NCBI GenBank assembly: GCA_903842595.1
Contig: CAIMMO010000255.1
Location: forward strand, 1 to 41,927
DNA from: an uncultured Alphaproteobacteria bacterium
GTDB lineage: Bacteria > Pseudomonadota > Alphaproteobacteria > Caulobacterales > Hyphomonadaceae
Reading direction: 5' to 3'
DNA length: 41,927 nt
The notes under the pieces: model-generated
Database searches by the model: none
Told to the model about the DNA's origin: nothing
Seen by the model: only the letters and a program-made list of their open reading frames with translations
Made by a program: the position numbers and the translations under genes
Shown here: in pieces, positions 24,974-32,052 of the stretch
Position numbering within the stretch: position 1 is the first letter of the stretch
Layout of the letters: each line of letters begins with the position of its first letter

Positions 24974-26107
24974 CTATGGTCCTAACGGGCGGACCTCGGC
25001 GCCCGCTATCCAGACGTTCCGGACATTCAACGCGTCGCTGAATAGCACAAGATCGGCGCGGGCGCCGGGTGCGATGCGGCCGTGTAGATGGTCAACGCCG
25101 AGAAACGCCGCGGGCGTTAGGCTGGTCATCCGCAGTGCTTCCTCGGTCGTGACGCTCAGCATAGCGAGTGCGTTGCGGGCGGCTGTTGCCAGATCCAGAT
25201 GCGCGCCAGCGAGCGTGCCCGCTTCTGTCCTGAGCGCGCCGCAGGCGAGCGCGATACGTTCGCCGAAGAGAGTCATCGACGTGTCGGTCGCGCCGACCGT
25301 CGCCATCGCGTCTGAAACGAGGGCGAGCTTGTCAGCGGACTTCGCCGCGAAGGCGGCTTTTGCTGAAACAGGATGCACATGGATGCCATCGAGGATGAGT
25401 CCGGCCCAGGTCTTGCGCTCCGCCAGCGCAACGCCCACCGCGCCCGGGTTACGCCCCTCCATCGGCGGCATGGCGTTGAATAGGTGAGTGAAACCCGTAG
25501 CGCCCGCCGCGATCAGCGCCTCAACTTGCTTGTGGGGCGCCGCAGTATGGCCGATGCTGACAGTCACGCCGGCCGACGTCAGTCTGTGGACGTCGTCCGG
25601 CGAGGCCTGTTCGGGCGAGAGAGTCACAAGAACTGGAAACGGATGTTTCCTGGCTAACATGTCGAGGTCAGCAGCGTCGAGTGAGCGCAGATAACGCTGC
25701 GGATGCACGCCACGGCGCGGTTCCGACAGCCAGGGGCCTTCGAGGTGTAGGCCAAGCAAACCCGGCATTCTCTCGCGAACGCCTTCAGCAACAGCGTCTA
25801 TCGCGGCAGCGATCTTGTCGCGCTCGTCCGAGATCAGTGTCGCCATCAGGGCGGTGACGCCAAGGTGAGCATGCGCCTGCGTGATCGTGCGGAGCGACTG
25901 CACGTTCGGAGCTTCGTTGAACAGAACGCCGCCGCCGCCATTGACTTGAACATCTACCAGCCCGGGTGCGAGTAGCCCGTCCAGCTGCGGTACGCCCGGC
26001 CGGATACCGGGAGTCACGCGTACGATCACGCCGCTGTCGATCTCAACTGTTGCGCCATCAAGGATCTCGGTTCCATTGAACGCGCGGGTCGCGGCAAGCG
26101 TCAGCAC
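24974..26107 (-). CDS. nagA: N-acetylglucosamine-6-phosphate deacetylase
   Basis: A 377-residue amidohydrolase-fold enzyme removing acetate from GlcNAc-6-phosphate. Visible motifs: GLVDVQVNGGGG near residue 50, metal ligand Glu123 in HLEGPW, His187 in IGHT, His208 in FTHLFNAM, substrate-binding His243/245 in LDGIHVHP, and catalytic Asp266 in VSDAMA. The start is a GTG at 26107, one base beyond the stop of the deaminase-like gene, so the two are almost certainly co-translated. Product glucosamine-6-phosphate is the expected substrate of that upstream gene. Confidence 0.93.
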   Translation of the reverse strand: MLTLAATRAFNGTEILDGATVEIDSGVIVRVTPGIRPGVPQLDGLLAPGLVDVQVNGGGGVLFNEAPNVQSLRTITQAHAHLGVTALMATLISDERDKIAAAIDAVAEGVRERMPGLLGLHLEGPWLSEPRRGVHPQRYLRSLDAADLDMLARKHPFPVLVTLSPEQASPDDVHRLTSAGVTVSIGHTAAPHKQVEALIAAGATGFTHLFNAMPPMEGRNPGAVGVALAERKTWAGLILDGIHVHPVSAKAAFAAKSADKLALVSDAMATVGATDTSMTLFGERIALACGALRTEAGTLAGAHLDLATAARNALAMLSVTTEEALRMTSLTPAAFLGVDHLHGRIAPGARADLVLFSDALNVRNVWIAGAEVRPLGP

Positions 26108-26108
26108 G

Positions 26109-27134
26109 TCAGCGCGTCTCCGTGATCTTGCTCAGCATCGGCGGGCGATCCGGCGAGCACCCACGGCGCAGGGCGGCGGTGTTGGCAAAAATATAGAAGC
26201 GCGCGAGCATGGCGATCAGTTCGAGCACGGGCTCTTCATCAGCAGGCGTATGTACGCCGGGCAGGGTGCTGTCTGGCGATATCAGCAGGACATCTGCGCC
26301 CTGCTGCACGAGGTCGGCGGCGAGCGTTCTGAGCCCTGTGAAGGCCGCGTCGCGCTGGGCGAAGATGATCACGCGAAGCGACGGTCCGGCAAGGGCGTAG
26401 GGACCGTGACGGATTTCGGCGGCGCTTATCGACTCCGCGTGCAGGCCGCTGGTCTCCTTCAGCTTGAGCGCAGCTTCCGCTGCGATCGCCAGCCCGGGCC
26501 CGCGGCCGACCACATAGACCGGCCCGTCGCCATCCAGGAACGCATCAGCGCCGGACCAGTCAGCGGCGATCGATTTCTCGAGCACGGACGCTGCGCGGCC
26601 AAAGGCTGCAGTCATGCCCGACTCTGGGCGCCAGTGGCCGGCGAGGCCGAGCACCAGCGTCATTGCAGCGATGCAGGACTTGGTTGCCGCGACGCTGGTC
26701 TCCGGTCCGGCCATTAGCGGGAGCGTCACGTCCACGGCTGTCGTTAGCGGCGAAGCCGCATCATTGACCATGGCGATGCGCAGCACGTCTGGCCCCGTGG
26801 CGGCGCGGCAGAATTCGACGAGGTCTGGGCTGCGACCCGACTGGGAGATGGCAAGCACGAGCGCCTTTTCAAGCGTGAGCTTCGCGCCGTAGATCGAGTG
26901 TACGGACGGCGCGACAGATACCGTTGGCAGGCCGAGCCGTGTCTCGAAGACATACTTGGCCAGCAGGGCCGCTGCGTCGGAGCTGCCGCGGCCGGCTGCC
27001 AGGATCAGGCGCGGTTCTAGGGTACGGAGGCGGGCGCCGACTTCCGCAAGCTGCGCGCTGCAGAGCTCCACCAGCCGCATCGCCACGGCCGGCGACTCCC
27101 GCGTTTCGCGCTCCATGAGGGTCATGTCGTTCAT
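26109..27134 (-). CDS. Glucosamine-6-phosphate deaminase, NagB-II type (double SIS domain)
   Basis: A 341-residue protein with two SIS domains and no glutaminase domain. SIS1 carries LILAAGRGSSDAAALLAKYV and ISQSGRSPDLVEF; SIS2 carries VYVVGRGPGLAIAAEAALKL and the catalytic segment AAEIRHGPYALAGP. This is the form that substitutes for classic NagB in many proteobacteria, converting glucosamine-6-phosphate to fructose-6-phosphate and ammonia. It lies directly before nagA in one minus-strand unit, which supports that role over an aldose-ketose isomerase of the AgaS type. The ATG at 27134 is chosen; neighbouring GTG (27137) and ATG (27125) are possible, and no good Shine-Dalgarno is visible. Confidence 0.85.
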   Translation of the reverse strand: MNDMTLMERETRESPAVAMRLVELCSAQLAEVGARLRTLEPRLILAAGRGSSDAAALLAKYVFETRLGLPTVSVAPSVHSIYGAKLTLEKALVLAISQSGRSPDLVEFCRAATGPDVLRIAMVNDAASPLTTAVDVTLPLMAGPETSVAATKSCIAAMTLVLGLAGHWRPESGMTAAFGRAASVLEKSIAADWSGADAFLDGDGPVYVVGRGPGLAIAAEAALKLKETSGLHAESISAAEIRHGPYALAGPSLRVIIFAQRDAAFTGLRTLAADLVQQGADVLLISPDSTLPGVHTPADEEPVLELIAMLARFYIFANTAALRRGCSPDRPPMLSKITETR

Positions 27135-27196
27135 CACGCGAGATAATGGACCAATCCGGCCGAGGCGACAAATCTTCGTCCGCGCGCGCCGTCCAG

Positions 27197-27967
27197 CTAG
27201 AGCGAGAACTGTTCGCGAAGAATCCGTTCGTCGAGGGCGTGGCCTTCATCGAAGAGCATGGTCATCGGCTTGCTGCGGTCCTCGCGGATGACCACATGGG
27301 CGACGTTGCGCACTTCCTGCGTGTCGGCTGAGGCGGAGACGGGGCGGCGTTCCGCTTCCAGCACCTCTATCTCGACGCGTGCATCCGCGCTCACCAGCGC
27401 GCCGCGCCAGCGCCTGGGACGGAAGGGAGAGATTGGCGTCAGCGCCATCACATTCGCGCCGATCGGCAGGATCGGGCCGTGCGCCGAGAGATTGTAGGCG
27501 GTCGATCCGGCAGGTGTGGCGACCAAGGCGCCGTCGGCCGACAGCTCCGCAAGTCGTTCCTTCCCGTCGACCATGATCCGCAGTTTTGCGGTTTGTGGGC
27601 TCTGGCGCAGCAGTGAGACCTCGTTGATCGCCAGCTTGATCGTCGTGGTTCCATCGACGCCTGTGGCGCTCATTTCGAGCGGGTGGATCACCTGCTTCAC
27701 AGCCGCGTTCAGCCGTTCGGGTAGGCCGTCCTCCATGTATTCGTTCATCAGGAAGCCCACCGTTCCGCGGTGCATCCCGTAAACGGGCAGACGATCCGAG
27801 AAGCGTTCCCGCAGCGTGTCCAGCATCCAGCCATCGCCGCCCAGGGCAACAACAACGTCAGCCCCGTCGAGCGGGGCCTGGCCATAACGCCGGGTCATGG
27901 TCTCGACTGCTGTCCGGGCCTCCGGTTTGCCTGAGGCGGCGAAGTGAATTCTGGGGTCGGCGCTCAT
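27197..27967 (-). CDS. nadK: NAD kinase
   Basis: A 256-residue enzyme that phosphorylates NAD to NADP with ATP or polyphosphate. Diagnostic motifs: GGDGWML at residues 43-49, an NEVSLLR stretch with the NE pair, and the glycine-rich LVATPAGSTAYNLSAHGPI. GGGAG-type Shine-Dalgarno (GGGAG five bases upstream) supports the ATG at 27967. It precedes the deaminase-nagA pair by 62 bases on the same strand and may be co-transcribed, although the functional link is not obvious. It diverges from the class II aldolase gene with about 100 bases between. Confidence 0.93.
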   Translation of the reverse strand: MSADPRIHFAASGKPEARTAVETMTRRYGQAPLDGADVVVALGGDGWMLDTLRERFSDRLPVYGMHRGTVGFLMNEYMEDGLPERLNAAVKQVIHPLEMSATGVDGTTTIKLAINEVSLLRQSPQTAKLRIMVDGKERLAELSADGALVATPAGSTAYNLSAHGPILPIGANVMALTPISPFRPRRWRGALVSADARVEIEVLEAERRPVSASADTQEVRNVAHVVIREDRSKPMTMLFDEGHALDERILREQFSL

Positions 27968-28071
27968 GCAGGCTCCCGTTGGGCAGAACAGCTATATGCC
28001 CGATTTCCCAAAGGCGACAGAATGACTTTCTGCCTGAACCGGTCTAGGTTTCCCGCCACAGGAGACAACGC

Positions 28072-28842
28072 ATGGCAGACGATCTGAGAGCCGTGAGCAT
28101 CAAGAACAGATGCAGCGCTGAAGAATGGCAGGCCCGGGTGGAGCTTGCCGCCCTTTACCGGCTGGTCGCCCTCTATGGCTGGGACGACATGATCTTCACC
28201 CATATCTCGGCCCGCGTGCCGGGTCCGGAGCATCACTTCCTTATCAATCCGTACGGCTATTTCTTCAACGAGATCACAGCATCCTCGCTGGTGAAGATCG
28301 ATCTGGACGGGAATGTCGTCGAGCCGACGGAGCACATGATCAATCCGGCGGGCTTCACGATCCACTCGGCGATCCACGCAGCGCGCGAGGATGCGAAGTT
28401 CGTGCTGCATGTCCATACTGACGCGGGCATCGCCGTGGCTTCCACAAAGGAGGGCCTGCTTCCGATCAGCCAGCATGCGCTTATCGTTCTGCCGAACCTT
28501 GCCTATCATGATTATGAGGGCATCGCGCTAGATCTTGATGAGCGTGAGCGGCTCGTTGCCGACCTTGGCGACAAGAGCGCGATGATGCTGTGGAACCACG
28601 GCACGCTGGCCGTGGGGTCGACGGCCGCGCAATGCTGGACGCAGATCTTCTTCCTTGAGCGCGCGTGTCAGATCCAGGTCATGGCTTCTGCGCAGGGGCG
28701 CGAGCATCTGCGTATCGCACCGGACCATGCGATCGAAACTGTGAAGCAGCAGCAGGCGATGGCTTCTGGTATGGGCGCGATGCTCGCCTGGCCGGGCTGC
28801 CTTCGGAAGCTTGATCGCGAGTCACCGGGGTACGACAGCTAA
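28072..28842 (+). CDS. Class II aldolase/adducin family protein
   Basis: A 256-residue protein of the zinc-dependent class II aldolase fold (fuculose-phosphate aldolase relatives and adducin heads). Zinc ligands are recognisable: His113 and His115 in LHVHTDAG and a later His in WNHGTLAVG. The N-terminal LVALYGWDDMIFTHISARVPG and HHFLINPYGYFFNEITAS match the bacterial branch of unknown substrate, often annotated only by fold. The classical catalytic Glu/Tyr pattern is not evident, so lyase or decarboxylase activity is uncertain. AGGAGA seven bases upstream supports the start. It is a single gene divergent from nadK. Confidence 0.85.
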   Translation: MADDLRAVSIKNRCSAEEWQARVELAALYRLVALYGWDDMIFTHISARVPGPEHHFLINPYGYFFNEITASSLVKIDLDGNVVEPTEHMINPAGFTIHSAIHAAREDAKFVLHVHTDAGIAVASTKEGLLPISQHALIVLPNLAYHDYEGIALDLDERERLVADLGDKSAMMLWNHGTLAVGSTAAQCWTQIFFLERACQIQVMASAQGREHLRIAPDHAIETVKQQQAMASGMGAMLAWPGCLRKLDRESPGYDS

Positions 28843-28861
28843 GAGAGACGGGCCGGGGGGC

Positions 28862-29330
28862 ATGTTTTCAAGGCGCGCGCGGTGTCGCGGTGTTTTGGTT
28901 GTTGCTGCGGGTGGCACGGTTGCTCCGAACGCTCATGCCGGAGCTTGGACGCTCGCCGGGGACATGCGGAAATGGTTCGCGACGATCTCGCGCGAGAACG
29001 ACGAATTCGGGCATGCGTGGCGCATTGATGGTTTCAGCGATCGGGACCTCATTCAATGCGTGGGGTCACGAGGGGATCGTGAACTTCCAAGCTGGCCGGA
29101 GATCACGCGCGGTTGTGACCGATCTGTATTCGCGTTCTCCAGCAGCTATGAAATTGCGCCCTACTGCATGCTCGGGTTCACGTCGTGGAGCGAAGGAGGG
29201 GCGGGAACCGGCAGCGCCAAGCCCGAAATCATGCTGGGCTACGACTTCGGTTCAGCCGACTTCTGATGGCGCAAGGGAATATCGGGGAATTTCGACGAAA
29301 AGGTCTGGGTTTGGGGGGGCCAGCGGTTCG
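28862..29330 (+). pseudogene. Decayed gene for an exported protein of unknown function
   Basis: Protein-like text is spread over two frames. The start frame reads MFSRRARCRG, then a weak signal peptide ending in NAHAGAWTLAGDMRKWFATI and FGHAWRIDGFSD. A second frame then carries TSFNAWGHEGIVNFQAGRRSR (about 29045-29110). The first frame resumes with CDRSVFAFSSSYEIAPY and SEGGAGTGSAKPEIMLGYDFG, hits TGA at 29264, and continues directly after it with WRKGISGNFDEKVWVWG. A pair of compensating shifts, a likely internal deletion and a premature stop best explain this. I know no named family; the layout resembles outer-surface proteins opening with AGAWT. The alternative is one intact short protein ending at 29266, which I think less likely. 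Confidence 0.5.
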
Positions 29331-29453
29331 TTCTGAAGATCCCGCCAATGCCGACTTTGGAGACTTGCCGCCACACAGCCGTTTGTTAACATGCCTCCCG
29401 AAGGATGCGAATCTTTCGAGAGATGATGCAAACTGTGCATGAACGGGTGGGAC

Positions 29454-29957
29454 ATGACCAGACAGAAGCCCATCGAAGTCATCACGCCCCCCAACGTGCT
29501 GAAAACGAAAATCGGCGGTGCCTTGCCTGCGCTGGACCAGAAAGCTATCGCCCGCGCCGAAGCTGCGCTTGAGAAAATGTCCTCGCAATTTGCCGAGTGG
29601 ATCAAGGAAGAACTTGAGCGTTTGCTGGAAGCCTGGGGCGCATATGAAGCGGCGCCAGGAACACCGGTCTCGCGCAATGAGCTGCACCGCCGCGCGCATG
29701 ATCTCAAGGGCCTGGCTCCGACCTATGGCTATCCGCTGGTCGGCCGCATTTGCTCATCGCTGTGCAAGCTGACGGGCGACGAGCACGGCGAGATCCATGC
29801 GCCCGAGAAGCTGCTGAAGGCGCATGTGGATGCGGTGAAGGCGGCGGTGCTCGGCAAGATCATGGGCGCTGATCATCCGGTCGGCCTTGCACTTGCTGCC
29901 GAGCTTGAGGCGCAGAGCAAGGCTCTGATCGCTTCGCAGATCGAGCAGCAGGGCTGA
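29454..29957 (+). CDS. Stand-alone Hpt (histidine phosphotransfer) domain protein
   Basis: A 167-residue protein with a short N-terminal extension (MTRQKPIEVITPPNVLKTKI) and one helical-bundle Hpt domain. The phosphoacceptor is His82 in RRAHDLKGLAPTYGYPL, followed by the helix RICSSLCKLTGDE. No kinase or receiver domain is attached, so it would relay phosphate between a hybrid kinase and a response regulator encoded elsewhere. The ATG at 29454 is preferred over 29439 because GGGTGG precedes it and the extension matches how relatives begin. It ends two bases from the convergent Nudix gene. Upstream TTAAC at 29387 is only half of a CtrA box. Confidence 0.8.
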   Translation: MTRQKPIEVITPPNVLKTKIGGALPALDQKAIARAEAALEKMSSQFAEWIKEELERLLEAWGAYEAAPGTPVSRNELHRRAHDLKGLAPTYGYPLVGRICSSLCKLTGDEHGEIHAPEKLLKAHVDAVKAAVLGKIMGADHPVGLALAAELEAQSKALIASQIEQQG

Positions 29958-29959
29958 AC

Positions 29960-30739
29960 TCAGCCCGCAACGTCCTTCATCCGTTCTTCGGTCAGCCCGT
30001 AGCCCGCCTCGGCGGGGATCACGAGGACCTTTCCGTCTGCGCGGTCTTGTACCTGCGGTTCGACTGTGACGACCGTGCGTGAGCGCGCCTGAGACTCGGC
30101 GTCGGCTGCGCTGGAAGCGCGGCCGAGGACTTCGAGATTCAGGCGGGTCGGGAACATCAGCTTGGCCTGGCCTTCGCGGCGGCGGGCGAGCAGGACGTCG
30201 GGCGACACCCATTCATGATCAACGGCCTCGCGGCCATCGTGGCGGACGATCTGAGCTGCGGGGCAACGAACGAGAAAGAAGTGCGTGTCGAAGCGGCGGG
30301 GTTCGAAGCTGGGCGTGATCCAGTGGGCGAAGGGGACGAGGCGGTCCAGGATCAGGCGCAGGCCGGCGTCGCGGGCCAGAGAAAGAAAGCGTGCAGGGTC
30401 TGCCTCCACGTCGGCGCGAAGTGAATCAAAGGTTGAGAAGGCTTCCGCGTCGAGTTCGTTACCGGCCATTGTCGCCAGCAGGAGACCGGACTCCTCGAAC
30501 ACCTCGCGCGCCGCTGCGATACGTAGCGAGCGCTGGTAATGATCGTAGCTGCCGTCTGACAGCTCATCCCAGAGCGGATCGGCGTCTGCGGGGGCGACCT
30601 TTCCGCCGGGAAACACCCAGGCGCTTGCGCCAAACGCCATCCCTGCGCTGCGGCGGACCATCAGCACTTCCAGATCGGGCGCGTCCCGGACGATCAGCAC
30701 GGTGGCGGCGGGTTTGGGGCGGTCGGCGCTGTCGCTCAT
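29960..30739 (-). CDS. Nudix hydrolase (NUDT7/NUDT19-like)
   Basis: A 259-residue Nudix protein. The N-terminal part reads ATVLIVRDAPDLEVLMVRRS and FPGGKVAPAD; after an insertion comes the core RIAAAREVFEESGLLLA, which supplies the REx2EE metal site. The long insertion and the later PSFEPRRFDTHFFLVRCP are typical of CoA-diphosphatase-like NUDT7/8/19 relatives, so acyl-CoA or CoA ester cleavage is a reasonable guess. GGAG five bases upstream supports the ATG at 30739; a TTG lies one codon before. Divergent from the EAL-like gene. Confidence 0.88.
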   Translation of the reverse strand: MSDSADRPKPAATVLIVRDAPDLEVLMVRRSAGMAFGASAWVFPGGKVAPADADPLWDELSDGSYDHYQRSLRIAAAREVFEESGLLLATMAGNELDAEAFSTFDSLRADVEADPARFLSLARDAGLRLILDRLVPFAHWITPSFEPRRFDTHFFLVRCPAAQIVRHDGREAVDHEWVSPDVLLARRREGQAKLMFPTRLNLEVLGRASSAADAESQARSRTVVTVEPQVQDRADGKVLVIPAEAGYGLTEERMKDVAG

Positions 30740-30865
30740 CAAGACTCCGTAAATCCTCGAGACTGCCGAACGATTTGATGAAAATTCACCGATCGCGTTT
30801 CGGCGGACCTTCAGGCTGGTCTGTTATCTATCGGGACAACTCAGCACCTCCAGCGAGACCCCGCA

Positions 30866-31564
30866 ATGACCACTGCACGCGCATCCCACCTGCGGCTTGT
30901 CGTGACCGAACCGGTTGCTCCGGTCGAGCGCCAGCCCCGGCTGCGCTTCCGTCAGGTCGTTCGCCTTGCCGATGGCGAGGCGTTCGGCATGCAGGCCGAG
31001 GCTGACATCAGTTTCGAGGACACATTCCGGCCTCGCCACCTGTCGGATGCTGCTCATCCGTCGGCGGCCGGCTGGCTCGGCGACCTGATCGAGCGCGCCG
31101 GACGTCTGGCTCAGGCGACCGGGGCCTATCAACGCCCGCTGTCGATCTCGGCGCCGATGGCGGCGCTGGCCGACAAGGATGCGCCGATGGCGGCTGAAGC
31201 GGGGGCTGCCCGCGCTGGCATCCTGCCGCAGGAGATCCGGATCGATTTCTGCGATGCATCCGTGTCGGCGCTCGACGATCTCGCGCTGGACCGGGTGGAC
31301 GCTTTCCGCCGCAGGGGATTCCGTGTTGGCCTGGATGCTCGCAAATCGTGGCGGACGCCGATGGGTGCCCGCGCTCGGATGACGTTCGAAGCCGTTCGCC
31401 TCGATCCGTCGCGCTGCGAGGCGCTCGACATTCCGATGTCGCGGCTGGAAGTGGCCGCGGCGGATGGCATCGCGCTGATCGCAGAGAATGTCCGCTGGCG
31501 CGACACCGACAAGCTCGCCGAACTGGGCGTCAGCTTCGCGCTTGCGCCGCGCGCCGACAGCTAG
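30866..31564 (+). CDS. Degenerate EAL-like domain protein, probably non-catalytic
   Basis: A 232-residue protein whose pattern of segments follows an EAL barrel without its active-site residues. The opening LRFRQVVRLADGEAFGMQAEADI occupies the place of the EAL motif, but reads Q-A-E. ILPQEIRIDFCDASVSALDD, then RRGFRVGLDARKS (normally the FGTGxSS loop), EAVRLDPSRCEALDI (normally KxD) and IALIAENVRWRDTDKLAELGV (normally AEGVE) follow in order. Metal-binding Glu, Asp and Lys are mostly gone, so it may act as a regulatory or protein-binding module rather than a c-di-GMP phosphodiesterase. The assignment rests on segment order only. Confidence 0.55.
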   Translation: MTTARASHLRLVVTEPVAPVERQPRLRFRQVVRLADGEAFGMQAEADISFEDTFRPRHLSDAAHPSAAGWLGDLIERAGRLAQATGAYQRPLSISAPMAALADKDAPMAAEAGAARAGILPQEIRIDFCDASVSALDDLALDRVDAFRRRGFRVGLDARKSWRTPMGARARMTFEAVRLDPSRCEALDIPMSRLEVAAADGIALIAENVRWRDTDKLAELGVSFALAPRADS

Positions 31565-32052
31565 GCGCGGCGACGCTATTCCTGCCGCGGAGCAGCGGGG
31601 TTAGTGTGGCGGGTGTGCATGCGCCGATCTGGCGGCCGCAGAGTTTGTCCTTCCCTGTGCGGGCTGCTGGATCACACATTTTGAACGAGGCTCTCGCACA
31701 GGATCAGAACCGCTTCGATCCAGAGATCGAGAGGCGGCGAGGTCACAACTGCGCATGATGCGGGGCGTGCTCGTGTCATGCGGCCGATAACGCTGCTGTG
31801 CGCAACAGTCCTGGACAGAGTGTTCTTCGCGTACTCAGTCTCATTCACTTTCTTGGCGTAGGGCTTTGAAGTGTCTTGAGAGACCTGGGTTCTTTCCCCA
31901 AAAAACGTGCCCGGTTCCGGGAGAATTACGGTTTCTTCAGAAGTGTTGCCTTGCAGACAAATCCTCTTCGCCATGTTGCCTGGCGCGCGCGCAGCCTCTC
32001 CCGATCGCGTGGTGATCGAGAGAGACAAGCACGTAGGTGTGGCGAACTCAGG
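31565..32052. other. Intergenic stretch of about 490 bases with no recognised gene
   Basis: It lies downstream of both flanking genes, which converge. Short frames on both strands show no recognisable protein and no ribosome binding sites. A small CCCGGttCCGGG hairpin near 31910 is the only structure noted. Confidence 0.45.

Noticed and set aside
31672-32028. 118-codon minus-strand frame in the gap before the PQQ dehydrogenase stop
   Set aside because: No ribosome binding site or family motif; the text looks random.
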